DNA from: Dipteronia dyeriana
Lineage: Eukaryota; Streptophyta; Magnoliopsida; Sapindales; Sapindaceae
Assembly: GCA_032871835.1 (NCBI GenBank)
Contig: CM065299.1
Span: forward strand, 45,644,706 to 45,708,705
Reading direction: 5' to 3'
DNA length: 64,000 bases
In this document: positions 43,392 through 55,860 of the stretch, in pieces
Position numbering within the stretch: position 1 is the first letter of the stretch
Layout: every line of letters starts with the position of its first letter
Translations under genes and position numbers: made by a program
The notes under the pieces: generated by a model
What the model was told of the DNA's origin: nothing
The model's database searches: none
The model's input: only the letters and a program-made list of their open reading frames with translations

Positions 43392-46128
43392 TGTTAGGTT
43401 TGTGCCTTTTGTTGGCATTATTCTATATCAAAACAACATTTCCTTTGTATTGTTTAGTTGTCTAGGATTCATGATGATTCAAGCTTCAAAGAAAAAATGA
43501 CAACTATTCAAGCAAATTCAACTCTTCAAAGTGAAAAGTGCTTCATGATTCTACAAAGGTATATTAAGACCTTTCTTTTCTCTTTCAAGGCTTAGGCACA
43601 CACACACACATATCATACATTTGTGTCCCTGCATCGTTGTGCACCATGTATAACACATTCACACACTTGAAGATGAATGCTCATGCATTGGTATGGAAAT
43701 AACATGTTTTGGAAAATGCATGATTGGAAACTATCTCTATGTAGTTTGCATTCTAGTGTGAATTGTGTTTGTGTGTGTATATGTTTGTATAACATGGATA
43801 TTGGACTTGATTTTAGTCTTAAATCATTCTTGATTTAGTTCCGGTCATTTCGGTTACTCATACTATTGATTTCAAGTTCAATGTCAAAAGATACTACACT
43901 TTCAATTCATGTTGTGTACATTGTCTTCGTCTTTCTATATCGAGTCAAATTATTTTTTTTTGGATTGATTATCTTATATGACCATGTCCGTGAGAGAGTT
44001 ATGGTTCGTAATCTATAAACGGATTTGAATTCTGAGTTCGGAGGCCGGAGAACGGTCGAAGAACGAGAGGAAAGCGCATGTGAGTTGCACCATGGCCTAA
44101 AGGCCAACAAGAGGTGCAAGCCCGAGATGGTGTGTGGCCATCTCGGCTGCAACTCCTTGCTGCCCTGAGATGCCCATGCACCATCTCGGGGAAGCATCTT
44201 GAAGGGGTAGCTTTGTTCTTTTCACATATATCTCTTCCCTCTCCTTTATATATCTCTTCTCTCTCTCATTTGAATCAAAGGAAGAAGAAAATGTAGTGCA
44301 TAAAATTTCCAGGTTTTTTCTCTCAACTTTGAATCACCATATCTCTCTCATTTCTTATCTAATTTGAGCAATTCAAGTTGGAGAAGTTTTGTATTGAAGT
44401 CCTCTATCATCTCCAAGCAACCATGAAGTCATTTGTTCAAGTTTTCTGGTGGATCGCACCATTTTTGTGACTTCACTCGAAATTGTCAATGTAGTTGTTT
44501 ACCTTTTGATTTCCTTGATTCTAATGTTCAAATACCTCGGGTCTTCTTTCTACTTGTGTGTATTTGACTTGAACATATGTTGATGAGTGATAGATCTTCA
44601 ATTAAATGCAAGTTGTGCTTAATTAGATACTTGATTGTGAGTTAGGTTTCAATCAAACCTATGTTTTCACATGATTGTGAGTTGTATTGTGCTAGCATCT
44701 TATCTAGGACTATTTGTGCTTTGATTGACTTCCTTTTCATGATTAATAGTCCTATCATGTGCTAGAACTCATTTGTTGAAAAGATCTAGGATTAGCATAT
44801 TTGATTTTATATTTAGAGTTTATTAGAGTTTAATTGACTATTTTGTGAATTTGTTCTCTATATGATTGCTAGAGATTTGATTGATCATATCTTGTGTTTC
44901 TAGCATTTTTGTGTTAGTACTAAAGTCTTGAATATGTACTTCATGAACATGTTAATTTCAAGCTTTATTAACATGAATAAAATCTAGGTTTAAAGTTTGT
45001 GTTTGGAAATTTGGCATGCTCTAGATTTGTATTCATGCATAAAATCTAGACAATCTTGTTTTGTAAACTTTATTGTCTATGTCTAGATCTTCATGGAGTG
45101 TACCCAATCCATACATTTCATATGCTCATGCATCATCTTGTGTGGTGTCACTTTTGGATTATAAACTAGAAAATATACTTTGTGTGCCCATTGATTAATT
45201 ATAGTTTCCATAGAAATTGTTGATCATCTTATTCTATGTTACGTGCTTGTTTGCGTTTTGCATTCATGATCACCTAGATGCCTTGTGAGAAGGAAGTCTT
45301 GACAATAGGTGTGAGACCTATGGTGTTGAGCAAGAAGTCTTGGTAAGAGGTGTGAACCCTTGGATTGTCGAGCAACGAAGTCTTGGCTAGAGGTGTGAAG
45401 CCTTGGATAGTCGAGCAATAAGTCTTGCCTAGAGTTGGGAGAACTCGGATAGGTTAGCAAGGAAGTCTTGACTTGGTTTGTGAGGACTTAGTTGAGCAAG
45501 AAGTCTTGCCTTGGGTCGTGAGGATCAGGATAAGGTGAGCAAGGAAGTCTTGACAAGAGGTGTGAAGCCTCGGATTGTTGAGCATTAGGGCTACATCTTC
45601 ATGAGTAGGATAGGAGGGTAGTTTATAGGTGAAGGGGTCACTTGAGAGATTGTACTTGTCTTATCTACTAGTGGATTTTGTTTGTCAGTGACTGCTAGCC
45701 TATGGATGTTTCCTCTTCGGAGGTTTACCACGTTATATCTTGTGTCAATTTTTCTCTATCCCTAACTCTCTAGTATTTGTATTTGTTATATACAATATTG
45801 ATTGTGTATGTTAGATAACTTTGTATCTTGTTATATTTCATTCAAGTTGTAAAGTATCACATTGTAATACTCTAAGTATAACTTATGGAATTTTATCTAG
45901 ATTGAATATATTTGTTCATAAGATACATTTATTGTATGTTTTGTAGACTAAGAGTGGAGATTTGAGCATACATGAATATACTATTTTCTCATAACAATCA
46001 TGTTGAATATTAATTTGTATGCTTATTAAGGTTTTGTCACTAGTCTAGAAAGATTCTTTAAAAATGAGAGACAACCTATTCACCCCCTCCTCTAGGCTGT
46101 TTAGTATAACCTTGTACACATTCTTTCA
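43392..46128 (+). repeat. Element D right (3') LTR
   Basis: A 2737-bp partner of 36908-39692 with high similarity. It carries the same minisatellite (45281-45590) and hairpins (44125-44145 and 44162-44192). The left LTR has an extra segment near 39300-39340 (attcgaatactatggata) that is missing here. Confidence 0.93.
45281..45590 (+). repeat. 42-bp minisatellite in D right LTR
   Basis: Seven units in the same order as at 38801-39100, with point differences only. The array therefore predates the insertion of this copy. Confidence 0.9.
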
Positions 46129-46133
46129 GTATC

Positions 46134-47160
46134 TGCTAACTACACCTACTGCATAGCAGATGTCCGATCTCGTGCATTACATTGCATACATGAGACTACC
46201 TACTGCCGATGCATAGGGTACACGTCTCATATCCTCAACTTCTTGAGGTGTCTTAGGACACTGTTCCTCAGACAAGTGAACTTCATGCCTATAAGGTAAA
46301 TTACCTTTCTTGGAGTTCACCATCAAAAATTGCACAAGAATCTTATCGATATATAATGTTTGAGAATGTGCTATGAGTTTATTCTTACAATCCCTTAGAA
46401 GTTGGATCCCTAGAACATAACTTGCCTCTCCCAAATCTTTCGTTTGGAATTGGCTAGCCAGCCAGCCTTTTACATCAGACAACACTCTCATATCATTCCT
46501 AATTAGTAGAATATCATCTACGACTATTATCTTATCATTGATTTGTAGACACAAGGCTCATCAACGTTCTGCTCAAAGCCATAGGTTTTGATCACATCAT
46601 TGAATCTAATGTTCCACAATCTAGATACTTGCTTAAGTCCATAGATGGACCTTTACATCCTGCAAACATTTTGCTCTTGATCTGGAGACACGAATCCCTT
46701 TGGTTGCATCATATAGATGCTCTCATCAAGATTGCCATTCAAGAATACAGTCTTGACGTCCATTTTCCAAATTTCGTAATCGAAATAGGCAGCAACGGAT
46801 AAGGGAGTCCTAATAGACTTAAACATGGCTGCTGGTGAGAAGGTATATTTATAATCGACCCCCTCTTTCTGGGTATAACCCTTGGCCACTAGCCTTGCAT
46901 TGAAGGTCTCTACCTTTCCATCTACTCCTCTCTTTCTCTTGTAGATCCACTTACACCCTATTGGTTTTACCCCATCCGGTAAGTTTATAAGATCCCAGAC
47001 AGAGTTAGAGTACATGGACTCTATCTTAAGATTCATGGCTTTAAGCCATTCCTTTTTATCAGGATCTTCCACTGTATTCTTAAATGTCAACGGATTATCC
47101 ACACTATCAGCAGAGACAACACCTTGTCCCTCACCTATACATAAATAGCGTTCAGATTAT
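46134..47160 (-). pseudogene. C2 reverse transcriptase
   Basis: The frame 46653-47102 covers PIGCKWIYKRKRGVDGKVE, VAKGYTQKEGVDYKYTFSP and MDVKTVFLNGNLDES. The frame 46177-46554 has VDDILLIRNDM and continues to RRVPYASAVGSLMYAM. The residues before VDD (normally FLVLY) are deleted, so the YVDD Tyr is gone. A stop follows the VCRM block. The downstream end is cut by D. Confidence 0.87.
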
Positions 47161-47841
47161 CTCATAACCCTCTCACTACGTCTTGGTGGTAGTGTATCCT
47201 GATCAGGAACCATCTAACTCTCAAATGTTTGTGGATCAACAACTCTTGTTGATGAAGCACTAGTCTCACCAGGCTCCAACTCATTTAATACAATCTTGGA
47301 ACAAGGTTTTTGGTCACTAATGTAATTGTCTTCAAGAAACGTTGCATTTGTCGATACAAATACTTTGTTGTCTTCAGGACTATAGAAGTGTCCACCTCTA
47401 GTCTCCTTGGAGTATCCTATAAGCAGGCAGACAACAGACTTGGAGTCTAGCTTTCCAGTTCTGTTCTTCAGAACGTGTCCTGGACACCCCTATATGCAAA
47501 AATATCATAAACTAGCTTTACGACCATTCCACAACTCTAGGGGAGTCTTAGTGACAGATTTGGATGGAGCTACATTCAAAATGTAAGCCGTTGATTGTAA
47601 CCCATATCTCTAAAATGAATTTGGAAATAATGAGAAACTAATCATAGATCTCACCGTTTCCATTAGGGTTCTATTTCTCCTCTCTGCTACACAATTTTAC
47701 TGAGGTGTACCCATGAGCTATGAGTTAGGAAATTATCCCATGCTCAACCATGATGTCTTCAAACTCTTGGTCAAGGTACTCACCTCTACGATCCGAACAT
47801 AGTGACTTGATAGTCCTACCTAATTGATTCTCAACTTCAGC
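47161..47841 (-). pseudogene. C2 integrase, catalytic C-terminal half and tail
   Basis: Continues the frame of the upstream ORF after a stop at 47842. It reads SLCSDRRGEYL, CVAERRNRTLMETVRSM, VAPSKSVTKTPLELWNG and LIGYSKETRGGHFYSP, with several stops. With HTDV in the upstream frame, all three catalytic acids (Asp, Asp, Glu) are kept, unlike in A, C3 and G. Confidence 0.82.
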
Positions 47842-48930
47842 TCAAAATTCTTTAAACTTTTCAAACGTTTTCGACTTTCGTTGCATCAGGCAGACGTGTC
47901 CGTATCTTGAGTACTCATCTATAAAGGTGACATAATACTCATAACTGCCCCTAGCTTTAACATTCATCTGTTCGTAGACGTCTGTATGTATAAGCTCTAG
48001 CGGTTCTTTAGCTCTAAGCCCTTTTTTAGTAAAAGGTTTCTTAGTCATCTTACCTTCCATAAAAGATTCGCAGACAGGTAAGGTGCCAACCTTTAACTCA
48101 CTAAATAGTCCACATTTTACTAGTCTGTCCATCCGATCAAGGTAGGTATGACCAAGCCTTAGATGCCAGAGATACGTGTCATTATCTGGAGAAATTTTAT
48201 GTCGTTTAGTTTTTGGTTGTTTAACCTTAAATATTTCGGTGTTGAGCAATGTAGTATGTATTAACGTTATTAACTCATACAAATTGTTTTCATTAATTTC
48301 TGAACAAATATTCAGACCATTCTTTCCAATAATAACAGACTTATTATTAAGAGAAACATAATATTTTTGTTCTAGCAACTTAGAAATGGAAATCAAATTT
48401 CGTGTAAATCTAGGAATATAAAATACAATGTCCAACAATAAATAATTATTCCAAAAACGTAATCTAATTACACCCATTGCTCGTTCCGACACGACATCCC
48501 CTGACCCCACACGTATTGAGAAGCCTTGCTCCTCTAGTCGTGTCGAAGAATCAGTCCATTGCAAAGAAGAACAAACATGGTTAGTTTCCCCCGAATTAAC
48601 TATCCAGGGTGAAGAATCATCTTCCACTAAACATGACTCAAGAACAAGTAAATCATATTTACTTTTCTTGGACTTCTTTTTGCTTTGGGCTTTCTTGGGT
48701 TTGGTATTACCCTTCGCTTTCCCAGTAGACCTCTTCCTCTTCCTAAAATTTGAGAAAGATGGTTCGACAACACTTGCCTTACCGGTCTTGCCCTTGTTGT
48801 CCTTAGTCAAGGACTCAAAGGTAGTGAGCTCATTGAGCAATTGTATGAGACTGAACCTTAACTTGTTCATCTCGTAGTTGCTTTTAAAATGATCGAAACT
48901 CTTTAAAAGAGTCGACAATTTGATGCTCAC
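47842..48930 (-). pseudogene. C2 gag C-terminus, protease and integrase N-terminal half
   Basis: A 362-codon open frame, the longest pol-related one besides that in B. Residues 1-90 are gag C-terminal and very basic (KKAQSKKKSKKSKYD). No CCHC knuckle lies between the basic stretch and protease, where copia elements usually have one. The protease site reads WIVNSGETNHVC, with Asp changed to Asn. FYIPRFTRNLISISKL, the YLWHLRLGHTYLDRMDRL linker and the start of the rve core (LIHTDVYEQM, FIDEYSRYGHVCLM) follow. It ends at KFKEF by a stop. Confidence 0.87.
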
Positions 48931-49340
48931 TTGACTGGGTTAGTTAATGGCCCCGCCACTAACTTCTACCGTGTTGAAGTAGGACATCATGCTTAGGACA
49001 TGTTTCCGAACTTCCTTCATGTCGCTTTTGCTCGGAGGGCTGGCCGAACATAGCTTGCAATGATTCTATGATTTTGAATGCTGAAGTCATTGCTTTCTGC
49101 TTTGTCACAAGCACGTCCGTTATAGAAGTCAACAGATATGTTCGGGTCTCTCATCAAATGAGACCCAACTCTGGTATGCCTCACCAACAGTTCATGTGGC
49201 ATACGCATTAGGCACTGGAGGAAATTACTCCGTAAGCACAAATTTGAGGCCTTTGGTGACCGAAAATGCATTAATAATAAGTTTCCACTTACTGTAGTTA
49301 TCACGAGTAAATATGTCGTTTGCGAGAATTTGAAGTAATG
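48931..49340 (-). pseudogene. C2 gag N-terminal part
   Basis: Minus-strand reading near 49250-49340 gives ILANDIFTRDNYSKWKL and FVLTE, the typical copia Gag start. VGEAYQSWVS and a KKEVRKHVLSMMSYFNTVEV-like stretch follow in shifting frames. Compared with C3 (63316-63522, LANDKLTGDNYTKWKLNIN) it is shorter and frameshifted. Confidence 0.72.
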
Positions 49341-50879
49341 CACGTTGGACCAAGATATTCTCAATCAAATGATATTCTAGAGTAACTCTTATTCCATATC
49401 ACTCAACCATCGTTCATTCAGTCAGGTGTTTAATTAACAAACTTAATCAAAACCTTCGTGAGTGTAACCAACCATTTCAGATCTCACGACCTTAGCTCAA
49501 GAATAGCCGCCTTATGGTCTATCAATCCCGAAATACCCTCAGAAATCCTATCCGTTAGGAAGTCAACCATGGTATTGACCTTTGTGGAAACCCTTCTTAG
49601 GGAGGACGAAAGCAAAGCTGTCACGAGGCCCCACTCGGATCTCACGGTGTTGAACTAATGATGGAGACTACGAGATATATATGTCATATATCCCTCTCTC
49701 ACTCACTATTTTAAAATTAGGGTTTTCTATTAACCGTTTATGCGCCTAGATTCTACAGGATTAAACGACTAACTTTAATCAAGTTATCTAGCGCATTAAC
49801 TAATTAGAAACAAATTCTAATTAACTAATAAATTATTAATGATTTTTAACAATTAAAAATCTAATCTTTTAGTGAATAATCTAAGCTTTTGTAAACTATT
49901 TACTAAGGTCAGATTATTATGTTAGAGTTTACCAAATTTTAACTATTAAAACTCTAACACATTATTCGGTTCATTTATTATTAAGATATTAATCAAATTA
50001 ATCCTAATAAAAATAAATGACCATATTAATCTAACTTATTAAACTCTTTAATAACTAGATTAATATGAGAATTACAAAGTTTTCTAACCATTAAAAAACT
50101 AATCTCATTATTCATAGCCATTTATGTATTTACCCATTTTAATCACATTAAAAAAAACACATAAAGTATCAGGCTATGATGCATGTACGACATATCAAAT
50201 ATATATGTGTAGGAATATCTAATCTAAATTACATACATATGCAAGACAATGCTTTTATCATTACATAATATAAAGCATACATGAATTGACCGAGTACTGT
50301 GGATTATTTAACCTAAAAAATTGAAATCTAAAATTACAGAAAATTCCCCAAGGCGTTCTTTGGTCTTCTAGTAACTTCAAATATCTTTCAGTCTCTTCAG
50401 GTCACTCCGATTCATCTCATGAATCTAAAACGGGAAATCTACACGGAACTCACTAGGCAACACTTGCCAATGGAACCGCGCGTGAACAGTACCGCGAGAA
50501 CAGTACCCAGTGAACAATGCCGGTGAACAGGGTTCGGTGAACAGTACCCCTGGTGAACAGTGCCGGTGAACTGTACAGGTCATGAATAGTACCACCATGA
50601 ACAGTACCCCCTGTCGCGCGCGTTTCTAGTTCTTCGTTTACAGGTTACAATTTTTTTTATTAACAATATAATAATAGTAAAATAAAAATATAAAAATAAA
50701 AATAATAATAATTATACAACCCATAAAGCCTAAATCCACAGTACCTTAAAAATTTAAGATCAACCATGTTTAAATAAAACAATTTAATTATAAACATTCA
50801 TACAATCATAAAGATAGTGCCTTTACATTCATACATTCAAGAGCATCGAAAACAATTTTCTGTTCCAAAAAATAAATTG
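49341..50879 (-). other. C2 5' leader with GTGAACAGTACC minisatellite
   Basis: About 1.5 kb of non-coding DNA between gag and the primer site. Its gag-proximal 300 bp match 63690-64000 of C3. At about 50470-50610 a 12-18 bp unit (gtgaacagtaccc and variants) recurs about nine times, in a GC-rich patch ending cgcgcgcg. The remainder is AT-rich without genes. Confidence 0.7.
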
Positions 50880-50891
50880 GCTTTGATACAA
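50880..50891 (-). promoter_or_regulatory. Decayed primer-binding site of C2
   Basis: The plus strand reads gctttgatacaa, where the intact form is gctctgatacca. Two changes. It lies at the standard distance from the LTR start at 50894. Confidence 0.8.
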
Positions 50892-50893
50892 AT

Positions 50894-52869
50894 TGTTGGA
50901 ACCCTGTTCATCGATTACGAAGTGGAACTAGGTTTTAAAATTTTATACAGATCATAATCTGTATCTGGGACTAGTGAACTTGAGATCGTAATTATTTTTT
51001 CGAAACTAATACATACAATATGTAAACACAGGAAATTGAAAACGATATAATCAGAAGAAGAAAATCTTACCAACGGTTAGAGGTTCCTTCACTTTACGAT
51101 GTGCTCCTGTCTGAACCACTCGATCTTCCTCGCTATCTCCCGGGATTGGTAACTGAGTATGGGCGCGACACGGTTTTAAGAACTTGAATGGAGGATGTAG
51201 AGAGAATTGAAGAAACTCTTTCTTCTATGAGAAAATTAACTAGAACAATTCTAATTATAATAATAATATTATTCTTATTTTTGTTTCAATGGTGTACAGT
51301 GCACAAAAAAAAAACTTTCTTATTTTTCAACAGATGCTTCACGTTGCTGTGCATTTTTTATTTTTATTTTTATTTTTGTATAAAGTCAACGCACTTTTTA
51401 TATATAAATATATTTTTATATCCTTATTTGTATCCTATACAAACACTTATATATGTCCACACAACAATTTGCATCCAATGCAATCTCATGTGTTATAATT
51501 GATATATATCTTTTAATTATCCTTTTCAAATATATCTAATATATTAAAAGTGATAATAAGTATTTTAAATTTAAACTTAAATTCAAATACTTAGATAAAT
51601 GATTTAATAAAATAAAATAATCCTATTATTTTATCTTCACCTAAATCCATATATCAACTAACACCCTCCAATTAATAGTTAATTAATAATTCATAATTAT
51701 CAATATAATTAAAAACTCTAATTATTTAGTTAATTTAATTATTAACATTCATTAATTAAATAATCTCATTATTCAATTAATTCCCGAATATATATTCGTG
51801 TTACTTTTGTAACACAATTAATTGGATAATCTAATTAATTAACCGTGACCCTTGTTACCTAAGTCAATCGGGCTAGCAAGGGAACATAATGAACCCACAG
51901 TATTTTGAGCTCCAATAATCCACGGAATCATTAATTAAACTCTTTAATTAATATTCCTTGATTATTAACTCCGGCGTTATTCCACTAAAAACCTGAAGCT
52001 GCACTCTCTCAACTTTAGATGCTTTTACATAGACCGATACAACTCGGTGTCCATCGATATAGCTATTACAGATTGTGTGATCCTCTACAATAGTTCATAA
52101 TTAGAGCTATAATATCCGGTATACCCCTCTAATTACATATATCCTTTAAGTACCATTGATTCTCTAATGGACAATAAATCTTATTTCCTAACGGCATTAG
52201 GAGATCACTCATATTGTCCAAGCCCCGAATCAACCCTTAAGGGAAGTACCATCTACTTCTCACAAGAAGGAGTGGATTCCACTATTGTGTACAAACCTTC
52301 CCAGCCACAAGCCAAACCGCAATCCCAACATACGGAGTATATTGATCAGGAAATGAATCTGACCTCACCCATGGTATATCAAAGACTACGATTTAACCTG
52401 AAGGAGTCGATAAGACACTCTGGATTAAGATCACCCATATATAACAATCATTAGTTGATATATACGAATCTTATTGGTAAACGGATCTTCGTGAGAGATT
52501 CATATAGATCATGGCTCAGTTCTATATGATCACATCATACTAGGTGCCTCCATTCCCATATCACATATGAATGATTCATGACAGAATCAACGTACATTAA
52601 GAAATGGACAGCAGCTATAGATTAACAATAAATAAAGTACCCAACTTTATTTGCTATATATGGACTCTTTAGATTGCAAGTCTCTTAATGTATCCATCCA
52701 TATATGACACTCATATACACAATTTGAGATTACATCTTGCAATCTTAGATGTCAAATATATGCACAAGTTTATAAAATAAATAACTTACAAAGAATGAAT
52801 TGAACTTTTCTTTTTATTTATTTCATAAATCCATTTACAAATTAAATCTTTAGGGCATAAACCCCAATA
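50894..52869 (-). repeat. C2 5' LTR
   Basis: A 1976-bp LTR, TGTTGGAACCCTG...AAACCCCAATA (last CA changed to TA). It matches C1 and C3. It includes a 95-codon open frame antisense to the element (52167-52454) that is partly kept in the other copies. Its right flank (aatagttgactcag) is the same as that of C1. Confidence 0.88.
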
Positions 52870-53640
52870 AATAGTTGACTCAGTATTATAACAATGGACT
52901 TCACCCCAAACACACATGAACTGTGTATGGTTAAAGTAAAAAAGGTATATGCGAACTATGTCTGATTCTGATATCTTTATTCGATGCATTGAACTCATGA
53001 AAAATGGATGTTATATGCTCCCTAAACAATGGTTTTGATCATGTGAGTGTAACTTTTCTTAGCTTCATTTGTAGACACTTGGACACTTGCTTTTGAGTTT
53101 GTTTCCTTACATCAAACATATTAAACATGCTGCAGGATTTTTGTTTTAAAAAAGACATGTCAAAGCGTCACAAGATACAAAAAAAAAACTTGTCAATATA
53201 AACGTGTCACAAGATTCGGAAAAAAATGTCAATATTAAATTATAACTTGTTGCATAAATAAAAAGGTGTAAAAAATTCAATTTGTCCACTCTATATCAAA
53301 TATTTAATACATTTGAAGATGCGTACTTATTTGAATTGTTGCATAAATATATCTTATTTGTGTTTTCAATATTATTGTCATATGCCATCCTTTATTTTTA
53401 TGCATCATACGTTGTTAATAAATGAAAATATGGTAAGTAGATGGTCGAGGAGGAAAATTTGCCACTTATTTGGAATGAAAATGAAATGGATGTTGAAGAA
53501 AGACTACGACGTATGGCGACAGCGCATCTTGTTTGTTATTTGGTCAAATTTATTTGGTCCAATTTTTAGTGATTGGAAAAGACAAAGGCAAATGGCGGCA
53601 GTGCATCTTGTTTGTTATTTGGTCCACATTATTTTTATTT

Positions 53641-55008
53641 TGGATTTGCTCTATTGTTCAAAATATGTTATTAGGAAGTTTATGAACAATAGTACGGAGA
53701 ACCAAAAAGTTCGTAATGAGCTTATGCAACATATTAGTACCAATGAGAAATGTCTCAACATAATAAGAATGAGTCCATTGGAGTTTACTAGGTTGTGTGA
53801 ATTAATACTAGATACCGGTCGCCTCATAGGTAATAAAAATGCAATAGTTGAAGAACAAGTTGCAAAGTTTTTGTATGTAGTAGCACATAATGCTAAAAAT
53901 CGAACTATCTCTTTCTTTTTTTGTCGATCGGGTGAGAACATAAGTAGACATCTTCAAGAGGTGTTAAGAGCAATCATTACCTTGGAACATCAATTCTTAA
54001 GACAGCCAAATGGAGTTGAAGTACCACATGAAATTATCAGTAGCCATAGATTCTATCCATATTTCAAGGTAAAAATGAAAATTGTAGCAATGCTTGGCTA
54101 ACTAATTTTTCTTTTTTTCTTTATCATTTATACATATTTAACTTAACTGTGATTTTCAGGATTGCGTTGGAGCAATTGATGGAGCACATATTCATGTCAA
54201 AGTTTCTAAAGATGAGGCACCAAGATATCATGGAAGGAAAGAGTATACGACTCAAAATGTCATGGCAGCTTATGGGTTTGATGTGAGGTGTACTTATGTG
54301 TTGCCCAGATGGGAAGGGACTGCATCAGACTCGGGAATTATAAAAAATGATTTAGCTAGAGCTGACAAGCTTATAATTCCTAAAGGTAACTACATCTTAT
54401 TCTCAATTAGTGCGTATCAATTAAAAATAAGATTGTAAAACTAAATTGTTAATATATTTTAGACATGAATTTTTTTTTTGGTTGACGTAAGCCATATGCT
54501 ATGAAGTGGACTTCTCACACCTTACCGAGGAGTATGATACAATCTAAATGAATACTCTGCTCGTGCTCCTGAAGATGCACAAGAACTCTTTAATCATCGA
54601 CATGCAGCATTGCATAATGCTATTGAAAGAACATTTGGAGTGTTGAAAAAATGGTTTCCAATAATTTCCAGAGCTACAAAGCCTTATTATCCTGCTAAAA
54701 CAGTCACAAAAATTATGTTAGCTTGTTACATACTACATAATTATCTTATGGGAGTAGACCCTAAGGAAAAAATACTTGTTGAGGTTGATCAAGAGCTTTT
54801 AACACGAACACCAGAGATAGAAGAAACTTATAGTAGACAAAGAGATAATGATGATGCTAGAAAAGGGGTAGCTATAAGAAATGACATAGCAGAGATGATG
54901 TGGAAGGATTATGATGCCAATATACCAAAATTTTATATTAAGGCTTTCATTGTAGTATTTTGGGATAGTATGTTCTGTTTTTCCATTTCTAGTTGTGTTC
55001 GTGTGTAG
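53641..55008 (+). pseudogene. PIF/Harbinger transposase (DDE_Tnp_4 type), two introns
   Basis: Exon 1 (about 53641-54068) has ISTNEKCLNIIRMSPLEFTR and the ISFFFCRSGENISRHLQEVL block. An intron with GT-AG ends spans 54069-54159. Exon 2 (54160-54385) has the first catalytic Asp (DCVGAIDGAHIHV), KEYTTQNVMAAYGFD and WEGTASDSGII. A second GT-AG intron spans 54386-54462. Exon 3 reads VDVSHML, where VDAGYP is usual, then LLTPYRGV, YNLNEY, and NAIERTFGVLKKWFP with the catalytic Glu. Two TGA stops lie in exon 3 (near 54502 and 54532). Frames before exon 1 are unclear. It would cut and paste the element at TWA sites. Confidence 0.87.
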
Positions 55009-55146
55009 TGTGAAACATATTGTAATAATATTATTAGTTAGGTATTGATGTTAGTTATTATTTTTGATTATTTTTGTGTTATTTTCATATTTGGTTTATG
55101 ATCATTTGTTTGTGGTTTCTATACTTTTTTATTATGCAGTTTGTGG

Positions 55147-55860
55147 AGATGGCCAAAAAAGAGAAAATCAATGTTGATGGTGGTCAACCAAAGAAGGATA
55201 CAGCGAAATGGACAAAAAGCATGGATGTGGAGCTACTTGATGCACTATTAGAGCAACAAGCTAATGGAAATATAATTGATGAGACTTTTACAACAAGTGC
55301 TTATAACAATGTCTAAATATTTGTCGAGAAGAGCTTAAATGTCCATTTGATAAAGATATTTGAAAAATCGTATCAAAAATTTAAAAATTAACTTCAATGC
55401 ATGCTATGATCTTTTCAAAGGTTTGAGTGGATTCTCTTGGAGTCCAGATACCAGGATGTTTGAAGAGCAGCCCGAAGTTTGGAATACCCTCATCGAAGTT
55501 AGTCATTTATGTTTATAAATAATAATAAGTTATCTTGACTTAAATTCAATATATTTAAATTTTAGAAAACATAAATTTTGATTTAATGGCTAAAAATGAC
55601 ATGTTATCTATTTTTACATGAATGTAGTCCAAACCATGTGCAAAAAAATGGAGGGTGACTGGAATTCAAAGTTGTGACAAGTTGTTAGAGTTGTTTACAA
55701 AGAATAAAGCTAATGGAAATGGTGCTATAAGTGCAAAGGAAAAGGCAAAACAATAGGAAAAGGAGGGCTGTGATCAGTTTGTAGATGTTGAACATTTGGA
55801 AGAGGTAACAACTGATAATTTTAATCTAATATCCTCATAATGTAATCCCAAAGGTGCAAA
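55147..55860 (+). pseudogene. PIF/Harbinger ORF1, Myb/SANT-like DNA-binding protein
   Basis: From MAKKEKINVDGG, then KWTKSMDVELLDALLEQQAN and TFTTSAYNNV, the order typical of the Myb/SANT-like domain beside Harbinger transposases. A TAA follows. The same frame resumes with IFVEKSLNVHLIKIFEKSY, then FSWSPDTRMFEEQPEVWNTL after another stop. A probable intron follows (from about 55500). The rest reads CAKKWRVTGIQSCDKLLELF and ends about 55860. The protein would help the transposase bind its ends. Confidence 0.8.

Larger units (their letters stand above)
36908..46128 (+). mobile_element. Element D: large LTR element without pol (LARD-like)
   Basis: A 9221-bp element with LTRs of 2785 and 2737 bp, a tRNA-Met-type primer site after the left LTR, a polypurine tract before the right LTR, and target duplication GTATC (36903-36907 and 46129-46133). 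The 3.7-kb internal region has a gag-like coiled-coil remnant but no protease, integrase, RT or RNase H that I can read. GGGGGAG motifs near the 3' end resemble those of SIRE-like copia elements. It is the youngest insertion in C2, because it is uninterrupted and cuts C2 pol. Confidence 0.88.
46129..52869 (-). mobile_element. Element C2: Ty1/copia retrotransposon (minus strand)
   Basis: On the minus strand: 5' LTR (52869-50894), decayed primer site, leader with minisatellite, gag, protease, integrase, RT, then the D insertion in RNase H. The part beyond D appears at 36877-36902 before a further pol copy. No 3' LTR of C2 is attached. The family ends TGTTGG...CCAACA. Confidence 0.85.

Noticed and set aside
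53651..53941. 96-codon minus-strand frame
   Set aside because: It is the antisense shadow of transposase exon 1.
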